Shown here one piece after another: positions 1 to 8,784 of a stretch of 64,000 bases of DNA. Origin of the DNA: Leucobacter exalbidus (lineage in GTDB: Bacteria > Actinomycetota > Actinomycetes > Actinomycetales > Microbacteriaceae); NCBI RefSeq assembly GCF_017834145.1, contig NZ_JAFIDA010000001.1, positions 496,001-560,000 on the forward strand, read 5' to 3'. The position numbers and the translations under genes are program-made. Numbering within the stretch: the stretch's first letter is position 1; each line of letters starts with the position of its first letter. The notes beneath the pieces are model-generated. The model was not told the DNA's origin, did not search any database, and worked only from the letters and a program-made list of their open reading frames with translations.

Positions 1-27
1 ACGCAGACCACCGGCGCCCCCGCCGCT

Positions 28-909
28 GTGGCCGACGCATCCACCCCGAGCGAAATGCCCGGCTGGTCGTTCTTACGGTCGCGTCGCTGGTTGGGGTATT
101 TCACCATGATGCTGATCTTCTCGATCGCGTGTGTCTGGTTGGGTAACTGGCAGTTCGAGCGCCGCGGCGAGGCCCGCGCCGAGATTGACCGCATCGACGC
201 CAACTACGGCGCCCCGGCCATCCCGCTCGCCGAAGAGATCCCCGACCCCGCTTCGTTTGATGAGTCGCTGCAGAAGTGGCGCACCGCCACCGTGACGGGC
301 ACATATGTGGGCGACCCTGTGCTGGCTCGCAACCGGCCCGGGCCCGACGGGGTGGGCTCAGACATGATTCAGGCGCTGCAGACCACCGACGGTCGCGTGT
401 TCTACGTCGATCGCGGCTGGGTGCCGGTGGACGGTAACGCCGCCGAGTCGGCTGGATTCGATATGGCGCAGCTCCCCCAGGCCCCCCAGGGCACGGTCAC
501 CGTTGAGGTGCGGTTGCGCGCGGCTGAGCCCGAGATCTCAGGGCGCACCTCGAGCGCGCTCACGGTCCCCAGTATCGATGTGCCCGCCGTTGCGCAGATC
601 ACGGGCATTGAGGCAGAAACCTACACCGGTGCCTACGGCATGCTCGTGAGCGAGTCGCCCGCGGGTGAACACGGGGCACTGCCCGCGAAGCCTGAGCGCG
701 ATGAGGGGCCGCACCTCTCATACGCACTGCAGTGGTACGTCTTCATCTTGATCGCCGGCATCGGCGTGCTGTACGCCGCCAAGCGCGAGTACCGCACGTT
801 CAACGAGGGCAGTGACGCCGTCGCAGAGCTCGAGCGCCGTGATGCGGTGCGCAAGCGCCGTCGCGGCCCCAGCGATGCCGATATTGAGGATGAGCTGCTC
901 GGCAACTGA
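28..909 (+). CDS. SURF1 family cytochrome c oxidase assembly protein
   Basis: SURF1-like membrane protein expected to help insert heme or assemble the aa3-type cytochrome oxidase. About 293 aa with the family layout: an N-terminal membrane segment at residues 22-39 followed by the WLGNWQFERR signature, an extracytoplasmic middle domain, and a second membrane helix near residue 235 preceded by HLSYALQWYVF, matching the family HLxYAxQW motif. The frame stays open back to base 1, so the true start may lie outside the window; an internal ATG at 55 is another option. No clear Shine-Dalgarno decides it. The heme A and heme O genes ctaA and ctaB lie 11-14 kb away, which fits a role in oxidase biogenesis. 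It converges on the ABC-F gene and is separated from it by two hairpins. Confidence 0.85.
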   Translation: MADASTPSEMPGWSFLRSRRWLGYFTMMLIFSIACVWLGNWQFERRGEARAEIDRIDANYGAPAIPLAEEIPDPASFDESLQKWRTATVTGTYVGDPVLARNRPGPDGVGSDMIQALQTTDGRVFYVDRGWVPVDGNAAESAGFDMAQLPQAPQGTVTVEVRLRAAEPEISGRTSSALTVPSIDVPAVAQITGIEAETYTGAYGMLVSESPAGEHGALPAKPERDEGPHLSYALQWYVFILIAGIGVLYAAKREYRTFNEGSDAVAELERRDAVRKRRRGPSDADIEDELLGN

Positions 910-918
910 TCAGACAAC

Positions 919-968
919 GGGTATTAAAAATGGTCTTGGCGAAATCGCCAAGACCATTTTTAATGCCC
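919..968. terminator. Bidirectional terminator hairpin between SURF1 and the ABC-F gene
   Basis: Positions 923-942 are perfectly complementary to 945-964, and the stem extends to 919/968 with one G-U pair, giving about 24 bp around a 2-nt centre. The ends are A/T-rich (ttaaaaa and tttttaa), so it can act as an intrinsic terminator on either strand. It sits between two convergent genes. Confidence 0.85.
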
Positions 969-970
969 TG

Positions 971-1002
971 CGTGTGTAGCGTGCATGTGCACGCTACACA
1001 CG
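971..1002. terminator. Second hairpin in the same convergent gap
   Basis: Perfect 15-bp inverted repeat, 971-985 with 988-1002, around a 2-nt centre. It starts 3 nt after the first hairpin and ends 4 nt before the ABC-F stop codon. It is the first structure met by transcripts of the minus-strand ABC-F gene. There is no strong T tract, so it may be a backup terminator or an RNA-stabilising 3' stem. Confidence 0.6.
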
Positions 1003-1006
1003 ATTG

Positions 1007-2605
1007 CTAGGAAAGCTCGATCAGATCGAGGTAATCCTTCGACCAGTGGTCTTCGGTCGCCTCGGGCATAATCAGCACGCGCTCGGGGTTCAGCGCTTCG
1101 ACAGCGCCGTGATCGTGAGACACGAGCACCACTGCACCGGTGAAGTGCGCCAGCGCGTCGAGAATCTCTTCGCGGCTCGCGGGGTCAAGGTTGTTCGTGG
1201 GCTCATCGAGCAGCAACACGTTGGCGCTCGATACCACGAGCATGGCCAGCGCGAGACGAGTCTTCTCGCCGCCCGAGAGCACTCCGGCCGGCTTCAGCAC
1301 GTCATCGCCCGTGAACAGGAACGAGCCCAGCACGCGGCGCGCTTCCATCTCGGTGAGGTGCTGTGACACCGACACCATGTTCTGCAGCACGCTGGCCTTG
1401 ACGTCGAGCGTCTCGTGCTCCTGCGCGTAGTAGCCAACCTTCAGGCCGTGGCCCTCGATGATCTCACCGGTGTCGGGAGCATCGACCTGCGCGAGCATGC
1501 GCAGCAGCGTGGTCTTGCCCGCACCGTTGAGGCCCAGCACAACCACCTTTGAACCGCGGTCGATCGCGAGATCAACGCCGGCAAAGATTTCGAGCGAGCC
1601 GTACGACTTCGACAGTCCCTGCGCCATCAGCGGAGTCTTGCCACAGGGCGAGGGATCGGGGAAGCGCAGCTTCGCAACGCGATCAACCTGACGCACCTCG
1701 TCAAGGCTCGACAGCATCTTCTCGGCGCGGGCCACCATCTGGTGAGCCGACGCAGCCTTTGAAGCCTTTGCACCGAAGCGGGCAGCCTGGTCCTTGAGCG
1801 CCGAAGCCTTCTTCTCGACGTTGGTGCGCTCCTTGCGGCGGCGCTCCTCATCGGCGGCACGCTGACGCAGGTACAGCTTCCAGTTCATGTTGTAGGTGTC
1901 GATGACCTGACGGTTCGCGTCAAGGTAGAAGACGCGGTTGACGGTCTCGCCCACGAGCTCGATATCGTGAGAAATCACGATCACGCCGCCCTTGTAGGTC
2001 TTCAAGAACTCGCGCAGCCACACGATTGAGTCGGCGTCCAAGTGGTTCGTCGGCTCATCGAGGATCATCGTGTCTGCGTCAGAGAACAGAATACGAGCGA
2101 GCTCAATGCGGCGGCGCTGACCACCTGAGAGGGTCTTCAACGGCTGATCAAGAATACGATCGGGCAGGCCGAGGTTGTTCGAGATCGATGCAGCCTCAGA
2201 CTCGGCGGCGTACCCGCCCAGCGCGTGGAACCGGTCGGTGAGGTTGCCGAACCGCTTCATGCCCTTTTCGGCAACGGCCGCGTCGGGTGAGGCCATATCA
2301 AGCGTGGCCTGCTCAAGGTTCTTGGTGAGCGTGCCCAGGCCGCGCGCATCAAGGATGCGGTGCCGTGCAATCTGCTCGGGGTCACCCGTGCGAGGATCCT
2401 GCGGCAAGAAGCCGAGCTCGCCCGAGATGGTGACGCTGCCCTCAGCGGGCTGCAGCTCCCCCGAGAGGGTGCGCGTCAGGGTGGTCTTGCCCGCGCCGTT
2501 TCGGCCGACGAGGCCGATCTTATCGCCGGGGTTCACGCGAAAGTTCACGCCGCCCATGAGACGGCGTGCGCCGACGTCGATCGCGAGGTTCTCGACGGTG
2601 ATCAC
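1007..2605 (-). CDS. ABC-F family ATP-binding protein
   Basis: Cytosolic ABC-F ATPase of 532 aa with two nucleotide-binding domains and no membrane segment. The first domain has Walker A GRNGAGKTT (about residues 34-42), signature LSGGQRRR and Walker B MILDEPTNHLD. The second has GLNGAGKTT, LSGGEKTR and LLLDEPTNNLD. A charged, Lys/Arg-rich linker joins them. ABC-F proteins act on ribosomes (translation factors such as EttA, or antibiotic-resistance proteins); which role applies here cannot be read from the sequence. The start is GTG at 2605, supported by AAGGAG 10 nt upstream. The gene is monocistronic, with its own hairpins downstream. Confidence 0.88.
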   Translation of the reverse strand: MITVENLAIDVGARRLMGGVNFRVNPGDKIGLVGRNGAGKTTLTRTLSGELQPAEGSVTISGELGFLPQDPRTGDPEQIARHRILDARGLGTLTKNLEQATLDMASPDAAVAEKGMKRFGNLTDRFHALGGYAAESEAASISNNLGLPDRILDQPLKTLSGGQRRRIELARILFSDADTMILDEPTNHLDADSIVWLREFLKTYKGGVIVISHDIELVGETVNRVFYLDANRQVIDTYNMNWKLYLRQRAADEERRRKERTNVEKKASALKDQAARFGAKASKAASAHQMVARAEKMLSSLDEVRQVDRVAKLRFPDPSPCGKTPLMAQGLSKSYGSLEIFAGVDLAIDRGSKVVVLGLNGAGKTTLLRMLAQVDAPDTGEIIEGHGLKVGYYAQEHETLDVKASVLQNMVSVSQHLTEMEARRVLGSFLFTGDDVLKPAGVLSGGEKTRLALAMLVVSSANVLLLDEPTNNLDPASREEILDALAHFTGAVVLVSHDHGAVEALNPERVLIMPEATEDHWSKDYLDLIELS

Positions 2606-2715
2606 TGGTGGGGCTCCTTAGACAGGTGGGCGGGCAACCTCACTAGTCTACCCGCTCAGACTGCATGATCGCTCCGCGAGCGCACCCCACCCCGTGTCTT
2701 GGCTAGTGAACCGCG

Positions 2716-3435
2716 TTATCCCAACGCCGCAGCATCGGCCCACAGCACCGTTTCGGTGCGCCCCGAAACCAGTGCGGCGGGTACGAGCGGCTCGCGCCGC
2801 GCACGCAGATCAGCGATGGCCTCGGCTTTACCGGCGCCACAGGCGAGCAGCCACACCCGCTCGGCGCGGCGCAGCGCGGGCAAGCTCAGCGACACCCGCT
2901 CAGCGGGAGGCTTCGGCGAGTCGCGCACGGCGATCGCGTCGGGCGTACCGACGGCATCGACGAGCAGGTCATCGCGGCCAGGGAAGAGCGAAGCGACGTG
3001 GCCGTCCTCCCCCACCCCACACAGCGACACGTCAACGTGAGTAATCTCAGCGATGGTGGCGGCGTACTGAGCTGCGGCCTCGTCAACGCTGAGACCGGCA
3101 TCGCTCGAAGCAACGCGGTGCACGAGAGCTGGGTCAACCGTCGCCGAAGCAAACAGCGACGTGTCGGCCATCAGATCGTTGCGCTCGGCATCGCCCGCAG
3201 GCAGCCACCGCTCGTCGCCCCAGATGAAGCGCACGCGCGCCCAATCAACATCGCTGGCGGCAGCCCGCTCACCGAGAGAAGAAAGCACCGCGGCGCCTGC
3301 GCGCCCACCGGTGAGAGCGATGCAGGGCACCTCGCCCTGCCCCTGCCTGGCTGCGCAGATGCGAATGATCTCGTCAGCGCAGGCCAAACCCAGCTCGGCG
3401 AGCCCGTCAACCTCTCGTACGGTGAGCGCGCTCAT
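2716..3435 (-). CDS. pgl: 6-phosphogluconolactonase
   Basis: Hydrolyses 6-phosphogluconolactone to 6-phosphogluconate in the oxidative pentose phosphate pathway. About 239 aa of the DevB/SOL type, with the N-terminal ALTGGRAG loop, FIWGDERWLPAGDAERN, and the catalytic-region motif LCGVGEDGHVASLFPG. The start was placed at the ATG at 3435, 2 nt after the gnd stop; the longer reading to 3471 would run inside gnd and adds a non-family N-terminus. It is the last gene of the minus-strand unit sufB ... zwf-opcA-gnd-pgl. Confidence 0.92.
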   Translation of the reverse strand: MSALTVREVDGLAELGLACADEIIRICAARQGQGEVPCIALTGGRAGAAVLSSLGERAAASDVDWARVRFIWGDERWLPAGDAERNDLMADTSLFASATVDPALVHRVASSDAGLSVDEAAAQYAATIAEITHVDVSLCGVGEDGHVASLFPGRDDLLVDAVGTPDAIAVRDSPKPPAERVSLSLPALRRAERVWLLACGAGKAEAIADLRARREPLVPAALVSGRTETVLWADAAALG

Positions 3436-3437
3436 GG

Positions 3438-4874
3438 CTATGCCTGAATTTCGGTGCGGTCGCCCGACCACAGGGTGTGGAACGAACCCTCGCGGTCGAC
3501 GCGGCGGTAGGTGTGCGCGCCGAAGAAGTCGCGCTGGCCCTGCACGAGTGCGGCGGGCAGGCGATCTGCACGCAGCCCGTCGTAGTACGCGAGCGATGAC
3601 GAGAACGCCGGCGACGGGATGCCTGCCTGCGTGGCCGCAATGACCACGCGGCGCCAGGCGCTCTGGCTGTTGGCCAGTGCATCTGCGAAGTAGGGGGCGG
3701 CCATCAGCAGCGTCAGCGCCTCGTCATCGGCGAACGCGTCGGCGATGCGGTTGAGGAACTGGGCGCGAATGATGCAACCGGCACGCCACAGGCGCGATAC
3801 GGCGCCGAGGTCGATGTTCCAGTTGTACTCGGCGGCGCCCGCACGAATCTCGTCGAAGCCCTGCGAGTAGGCGACAATCTTCGAGGCGTACAGCGCCTGG
3901 CGTACGTCTTCGATGAACGCTGCCTCGTCGGCGACGGTGAAGCTCTCATCGGGGCCAGGCAGTGCCTGAGCAGCCTGGCGCTGAGCGGCCTGCGATGACA
4001 GCGAACGCGCGAACGTTGCCTCGGCGATGCCCGATACGGGTACGCCCAGCGACAGCGCGGTCTGCACGGTCCATGCGCCGGTGCCCTTGGCGCCGGCCTG
4101 GTCAAGAATCACGTCAACGAGGGGGGCGCCGGTCTCGGCATCCACCTGGCGCAGCACCTCGGCGGTGATCTCGACTAGGTATGACTCGAGCTCGCCCGTG
4201 TTCCACTCAGCAAAGATCTCGGCGATCTCAGCGGGTGACTTTCCGGTGCCGCGCCGGATCAGGTCGTAGGCCTCAGCGATGAGCTGCATGTCGGCGTATT
4301 CAATGCCGTTGTGCACCATCTTTACGAAGTGGCCGGCGCCGTCGTGGCCGACGTGCGTAACGCACGGCTCACCCTCGGCGACCGCGGCGATGCTCTCGAG
4401 GATCGGGCCGAGCGTGGTCCACGCCTCGTCTGAACCGCCGGGCATGATGCTGGGGCCGTTGAGGGCGCCCTCTTCGCCGCCTGAAATGCCCACGCCCACG
4501 AAGTTGAAGCCGCGCTCACGCAGTGCACGCTCGCGTCGAATCGTGTCGGGGAAGTAGGCGTTGCCGCCGTCGACGATGATGTCGCCGGGCTCGAAGACCT
4601 CAGCGAGCGCGTCGATCGTGGCGTCGGTAGCCGCGCCGGCCTGCACCATCAAGATGGCGGTGCGGGGGCGTGACAGGCTCGCCGCGAACTCGGCGTACGT
4701 TGCGGCGGGAACGAACCCGGCCTCGGGAAACTCGTTCACCAGCGCTTCGGTGCGCCCGTGACTGCGGTTGAATACTGCGACTGTGTTGCCCTCGCGGCTT
4801 GCGAGGTTACGGGCCAGGTTTGCGCCCATGACCGCGAGGCCAACGACACCGATGTTTGCTGCGCCTACGCTCAT
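3438..4874 (-). CDS. gnd: 6-phosphogluconate dehydrogenase (decarboxylating)
   Basis: Oxidises and decarboxylates 6-phosphogluconate to ribulose 5-phosphate with production of NAD(P)H. 478 aa, the usual length of the long, homodimeric form. The N-terminal Rossmann motif is IGVVGLAVMGANLARN; substrate-binding motifs include GISGGEEGALNGPSIMPGG and the catalytic-lysine region HFVKMVHNGIEYADMQ. The C-terminal helical domain ends in the family tail with HTLW. The ATG start overlaps the opcA stop by 4 bp (ATGA), so it is translationally coupled. Many actinobacteria keep gnd away from zwf-opcA-pgl; here it lies between opcA and pgl. Confidence 0.96.
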   Translation of the reverse strand: MSVGAANIGVVGLAVMGANLARNLASREGNTVAVFNRSHGRTEALVNEFPEAGFVPAATYAEFAASLSRPRTAILMVQAGAATDATIDALAEVFEPGDIIVDGGNAYFPDTIRRERALRERGFNFVGVGISGGEEGALNGPSIMPGGSDEAWTTLGPILESIAAVAEGEPCVTHVGHDGAGHFVKMVHNGIEYADMQLIAEAYDLIRRGTGKSPAEIAEIFAEWNTGELESYLVEITAEVLRQVDAETGAPLVDVILDQAGAKGTGAWTVQTALSLGVPVSGIAEATFARSLSSQAAQRQAAQALPGPDESFTVADEAAFIEDVRQALYASKIVAYSQGFDEIRAGAAEYNWNIDLGAVSRLWRAGCIIRAQFLNRIADAFADDEALTLLMAAPYFADALANSQSAWRRVVIAATQAGIPSPAFSSSLAYYDGLRADRLPAALVQGQRDFFGAHTYRRVDREGSFHTLWSGDRTEIQA

Positions 4875-5803
4875 GCGGGCTGCTCCGTTCGTGTGTGTGA
4901 TTCAAGTTGTGCAACGACGCGACCGTACATTTCGTCTTCGTCGAGGATGCGCAGCTCCTCCGCGAGGCATTCGCGAAGGGTGCGCCGCGGCAGCACGATT
5001 TCGTGCTCGGGTTGCCCGGGCTGACGCAGGATGGCGCGATCCGGAGCTACGCGTTCGAGCTGCGCTTCGCCCGAGGCGCTGCGCAGCGTCACCGAACGCA
5101 CCCCGCCCAGCGGGGAATCGTCGCGTTCGAGCCGGCAGCTCGTCGGCACCTCGAGCGAGAGCTCGAGCCAGGCCGCGAGAATGCGGGTCGAGGGTGATTC
5201 GGGCCCGCCCACGACCTCGGCTTCGAGCACCGGGCCGAAGCCGGGCTGGTCGAGAATCGCGGCCAGGTACTCGCGCCAGCGAGTCAAACGGGTCCACGCA
5301 AGATCGGTGTCGCCGGGGGTATAGGCCAGCACGCGCTCGGTGAAAGCATCGGCCTGCACCGCTGCGCTATCGGTGATGCGCCGCTGCGCGATGCGGCCCA
5401 GCGGGTGTGCGCCGGGGCGCTCGGGGGCCTTGCCTGGCCACCACACCACTACCGGGGCGTCGGGAAGCAGGAGCCCGTTGACGAGGCTCTCCAACCCGCT
5501 GCACACCTCGCCGTACGCACGCAGCACAATTACGTCGCTGGCACCCGCGTCGGCACCCACGCGAATTTCGGCGTCGAGCCGGGGCGTGGGTTCATCGGGG
5601 CGTGCCACGAGCACGATGACGCGCATCGGGTGCTCGCTCGAAGCGTGGTTGGCGGCCTCAACAACCGCCTCATCAATGGAATCGGGCGCGGCGATCACCA
5701 GGGTGAGCACGCGCCCGAGGGCGGAGACGCCGCCCTCGAGTCGCATCGACACCAAACGGTTCGCAATTTTGCTGACGTTGGTGTTCGGAAGCTGTTCGAT
5801 CAC
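4871..5803 (-). CDS. opcA: Glucose-6-phosphate dehydrogenase assembly protein OpcA
   Basis: OpcA allosterically supports or assembles glucose-6-phosphate dehydrogenase in actinobacteria and cyanobacteria. About 310 aa; the N-terminus (IEQLPNTNVSKIANRL, then GGVSALGRVLTLVI) matches the actinobacterial family. The start chosen is GTG at 5803. It forms a GTGA overlap with the zwf stop and has GGAG 6 nt upstream. The alternative TTG at 5815 sits only 1 nt behind an AGGAG and adds four non-conserved residues. The stop overlaps the gnd ATG by 4 bp. Confidence 0.92.
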   Translation of the reverse strand: MIEQLPNTNVSKIANRLVSMRLEGGVSALGRVLTLVIAAPDSIDEAVVEAANHASSEHPMRVIVLVARPDEPTPRLDAEIRVGADAGASDVIVLRAYGEVCSGLESLVNGLLLPDAPVVVWWPGKAPERPGAHPLGRIAQRRITDSAAVQADAFTERVLAYTPGDTDLAWTRLTRWREYLAAILDQPGFGPVLEAEVVGGPESPSTRILAAWLELSLEVPTSCRLERDDSPLGGVRSVTLRSASGEAQLERVAPDRAILRQPGQPEHEIVLPRRTLRECLAEELRILDEDEMYGRVVAQLESHTRTEQPA

Positions 5804-7329
5804 GGTCGTCTCCAACTCCTACCATCGCGCTCAACAAGCGCATGTGCTGATTCGGGGCCCCAGGAACCCGGAGCGTACTGCTCAGGCTTCTCGGGCAGCG
5901 AATCCCAGAACTGCTCAATCGGATCAAGAATCTTCCACGACAGCTCAACCTCAGCCTGCCGCGGAAACAGCGGTGCGTCGCCGAGCAGCACATCAAGGAT
6001 CAGGCGCTCGTAGGCTTCGGGGCTCGCCTCGGTGAACGCATGGCCGTAGCCAAAGTCCATCGTGACGTCGCGCACGCGCGTGCCGGTGCCGGGCACCTTT
6101 GCGTCGAAACGCATCGTGATGCCTTCGTCGGGCTGCACCCGAATCACGAGGGCGTTGGCCCCCATGTCGGTGCCGTGTGCCTTCGCGAAGAGTTCGCCGG
6201 CTTCACGGCGGAACACCACCGCGATCTCGGTCACTCGGCGCCCGAGCCGCTTCCCCGCACGCAGGTAGAAGGGCACATCGGCCCAGCGCCTGGTATTGAC
6301 AAACAGTTTCAGCGCAGCGTAGGTCTCGGTACGAGAGTCGGGGTTCATGCCGTCTTCGTCCAAGAAACCGGGCACCTGCTCGCCGCCCTGCCAGCCGCCG
6401 CCATACTGGCCGCGGGCGGTAGCCTCTGCGAGGTTCTCGGGCAGGCGAACCGCCTCGAGTACCTTCTCTTTCTCATTGCGCAGGTGTTCGGCGCTGAGCG
6501 AGATCGGCTCTTCCATGGCGGTGAGGGCGAGCAGCTGCAACAGGTGATTCTGGATCACGTCGCGGGCTGCGCCGACGCCGTCGTAGTAGCCAGCGCGACC
6601 ACCCACACCGATGTCCTCGGCCATGGTGATCTGCACGTGGTCGACGTAGTTTCGGTTCCAGATCGGCTCATACATCGAGTTCGCGAAACGCAGCGACAGA
6701 ATGTTCTGCACGGTTTCTTTACCGAGGTAGTGATCGATACGGAAGATCGAATCTGCGGGGAAGGCAGATTCGAGCGTCGCGTTCAACGCCTGGGCCGATT
6801 CGAGATCTTCACCAAAGGGCTTTTCAATGATCACGCGGCGCCAGCGCTGGTCGTCGTATTCACGGTCGACGAGCCCTGAGCTGCTCAGGTGGTGAGCGAC
6901 TTCGGGGAACGACTTCGGCGGAATCGACAGATAGAAGGCATGGTTGCCCATGGTGCCGCGTTCACGGTCGAGGGCGTCGACCGTCTCGCGCAGGCGCACA
7001 TAGGCTTCAGGGTCTTCAAATCCACCCTGTACAAAACGGATGCCCTCGGCGAGCTGGCGCCACGTCTCCTCGCGGAACGGCGTGCGAGCGTACTTGCGTA
7101 CGGCGTCGTGCACGATTTCTGCGAAGTCACGGTCGGCCCAGTCGCGCCGACTGAAACCAACAAGCGCGAATCCCGGGGGCAGCAGACCTCGGTTAGCGAG
7201 GTCGTACACCGCAGGCATTAGTTTTTTGCGTGACAGGTCACCTGTCACGCCAAAGATAACAAGGGCGCTGGGCCCGGCGATCCGGTTCAATCGCGGATCG
7301 CCGGGCGAGCGGAGAGGGTTCGAACTCAC
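5800..7329 (-). CDS. zwf: Glucose-6-phosphate 1-dehydrogenase
   Basis: First enzyme of the oxidative pentose phosphate pathway; makes 6-phosphogluconolactone and NADPH. 509 aa, family-typical. The coenzyme fingerprint GVTGDLSRKKLMPA is near residue 29, and the active-site motif RIDHYLGKETVQNIL with the catalytic His is in the middle. The GTG start at 7329 lies 4 nt after the stop of the MIP18-family gene, so zwf appears to be transcribed with the suf genes upstream. There is no good Shine-Dalgarno, consistent with coupling to the upstream stop. The stop overlaps the opcA start. Confidence 0.96.
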   Translation of the reverse strand: MSSNPLRSPGDPRLNRIAGPSALVIFGVTGDLSRKKLMPAVYDLANRGLLPPGFALVGFSRRDWADRDFAEIVHDAVRKYARTPFREETWRQLAEGIRFVQGGFEDPEAYVRLRETVDALDRERGTMGNHAFYLSIPPKSFPEVAHHLSSSGLVDREYDDQRWRRVIIEKPFGEDLESAQALNATLESAFPADSIFRIDHYLGKETVQNILSLRFANSMYEPIWNRNYVDHVQITMAEDIGVGGRAGYYDGVGAARDVIQNHLLQLLALTAMEEPISLSAEHLRNEKEKVLEAVRLPENLAEATARGQYGGGWQGGEQVPGFLDEDGMNPDSRTETYAALKLFVNTRRWADVPFYLRAGKRLGRRVTEIAVVFRREAGELFAKAHGTDMGANALVIRVQPDEGITMRFDAKVPGTGTRVRDVTMDFGYGHAFTEASPEAYERLILDVLLGDAPLFPRQAEVELSWKILDPIEQFWDSLPEKPEQYAPGSWGPESAHALVERDGRSWRRP

Positions 7330-7333
7330 GCGC

Positions 7334-7684
7334 TTAGATCGAAAAACCCAGAGCGCGCATCATATCGCGCCCGTCATCGGTAATTCGAGCTGGCGTCCAC
7401 GGCGGCATCCACACCCAGTTGATGCGGAAGGCCGTGACGAGTCCGTCAAGGCACTCCGAAATATCGTTCTCGATGACGTCAGTGAGCGGGCAACCCGCGC
7501 TCGTGAGCGTCATGCTGATTACGAGCGCATCGTGTTCCTCGTCAAATGCGAGATCGTAAATCAGACCCAGGTCGACGATATTCACGCCGAGCTCGGGGTC
7601 CGATACGTTCTTCAACGCTTCGATCGCTTGTTCCCGAAACTCGGGATCGATCGTCATTGGAGAAACCACCGTTTCGTCTGCCAT
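7334..7684 (-). CDS. MIP18/DUF59 family metal-sulfur cluster assembly factor (SufT-like)
   Basis: Small cytosolic protein of 116 aa in the MIP18/SufT/PaaD family, which helps mature Fe-S proteins. It shows the signature DPELGVNIVDLGLIY near residues 29-43, the reactive-cysteine motif TSAGCPL, the WMPPWTP segment and a C-terminal GR-RALG tail. It lies 10 bp after sufC and 4 bp before zwf on the same strand. The location supports a function in the SUF pathway; the symbol sufT is often used for this position but is left blank because paralogues are hard to separate. Confidence 0.9.
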   Translation of the reverse strand: MADETVVSPMTIDPEFREQAIEALKNVSDPELGVNIVDLGLIYDLAFDEEHDALVISMTLTSAGCPLTDVIENDISECLDGLVTAFRINWVWMPPWTPARITDDGRDMMRALGFSI

Positions 7685-7694
7685 GGGCTCTAGC

Positions 7695-8453
7695 CTACGC
7701 CTTGGTCAGGAAGCGGTCATAGCCCTCTTCCTCGAGGCGTGTCGCGAGCTCGGGGCCACCCTGCTCTGCGATGCGGCCGTCCACGAACACGTGTACGAAG
7801 TCAGGCTTGATGTAACGCAGGATACGCGTGTAGTGCGTGATCAGCATGATGCCGAGGCCGGTGTTCTCCTTGGCGCGGTTGACACCCTCAGAAACGATCT
7901 TGAGTGCGTCAACGTCGAGGCCTGAGTCGGTCTCGTCGAGCACAGCGAACTTCGGCTTGAGCAGCTCGAGCTGAAGAATCTCATTGCGCTTCTTCTCGCC
8001 GCCTGAGAAGCCCTCGTTCACGTTACGGCTCGCGAAGGACTCGTCCATGCGCAGCTTGCCCATGGCGTCCTTGACGTCCTTCATCCACGTGCGGATTGCC
8101 GGTGCTTCGCCGTCAATCGCAGTCTTCGCGGTACGCAGGAAGTTGGCGTTGGTCACGCCGGGGATCTCGACGGGGTACTGCATTGCCAGGAACAAGCCTG
8201 CGTGTGCACGCTCGTCGACGCTCATCTCGAGTACGTCTTCACCGTCGAGCAGAATCGAGCCGCTCGTTACGGTGTAGCGGGGGTGACCCGCAATAGCGTA
8301 CGAAAGGGTCGACTTACCCGAGCCGTTGGGGCCCATGATGGCGTGAATCTCGTCCTGCTTGAGCGTCAGATCGACGCCCTTCAGAATTTCCTTGTCGCCC
8401 TGCTCGGTCGAAACGCTGACGTGCAGGTCCTTGATTTCAAGAACGGAAGCCAT
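7695..8453 (-). CDS. sufC: Fe-S cluster assembly ATPase SufC
   Basis: ATPase of the SufBCD scaffold complex for Fe-S cluster assembly. 252 aa from ATG 8453. Walker A GPNGSGKST is at residues 41-49, followed by the SufC-typical RYTVTSGSILLDGEDV segment, the signature FSGGEKKRNEILQ, Walker B FAVLDETDSGLD, and the switch His in MLITHYTRIL. The same frame stays open upstream to 8723, but that stretch lies inside the Rieske gene and is not SufC sequence. The start is 4 nt after the Rieske stop. Confidence 0.96.
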   Translation of the reverse strand: MASVLEIKDLHVSVSTEQGDKEILKGVDLTLKQDEIHAIMGPNGSGKSTLSYAIAGHPRYTVTSGSILLDGEDVLEMSVDERAHAGLFLAMQYPVEIPGVTNANFLRTAKTAIDGEAPAIRTWMKDVKDAMGKLRMDESFASRNVNEGFSGGEKKRNEILQLELLKPKFAVLDETDSGLDVDALKIVSEGVNRAKENTGLGIMLITHYTRILRYIKPDFVHVFVDGRIAEQGGPELATRLEEEGYDRFLTKA

Positions 8454-8457
8454 AGCT

Positions 8458-8784
8458 TTAAATCTCTTTCGTGATGGTGGTGTCGATGTACACGTCGCCG
8501 TCTTCAATCTCGACGACATAAACGGGAACCGGCTCATAAGCCGGCAAATTCTGCGGCACGCCAGTCGTGAGGGAGAACTGGGAGCCGTGCGCCCAGCACT
8601 CCAGCGTTTCGCCTTCGACGAAGCCCTCAGACAGGCTGATCTGACCGTGGGTGCAGGTGTCGCCGATGGCGTGCACCTGCCCCTGACCGTCAAGCACGAT
8701 TGCGATTGGCACGTCGCCAACAACCGCGCGGGTTGCCTGATCCTGAACCAGTTCGCTCAGTGCAATGACTTTCTCTCGAGCCAT
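8458..8784 (-). CDS. Non-heme iron oxygenase-type Rieske ferredoxin
   Basis: Cytosolic 108-aa protein with one Rieske [2Fe-2S] domain. The ligand pairs are visible as CTHG (about residue 43) and CWAHGSQF (about residue 63), the C-x-H ... C-x2-H arrangement. It lies between sufD and sufC, a position often seen in actinobacterial suf operons. It may supply electrons to SUF assembly or be an early client; the sequence does not tell which. The ATG overlaps the sufD stop by 1 bp (TAATG). Confidence 0.9.
   Translation of the reverse strand: MAREKVIALSELVQDQATRAVVGDVPIAIVLDGQGQVHAIGDTCTHGQISLSEGFVEGETLECWAHGSQFSLTTGVPQNLPAYEPVPVYVVEIEDGDVYIDTTITKEI

Noticed and set aside
8454..8723. N-terminal extension of sufC
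   Set aside because: The added 90 residues lie within the Rieske gene in another frame and are not SufC-like.
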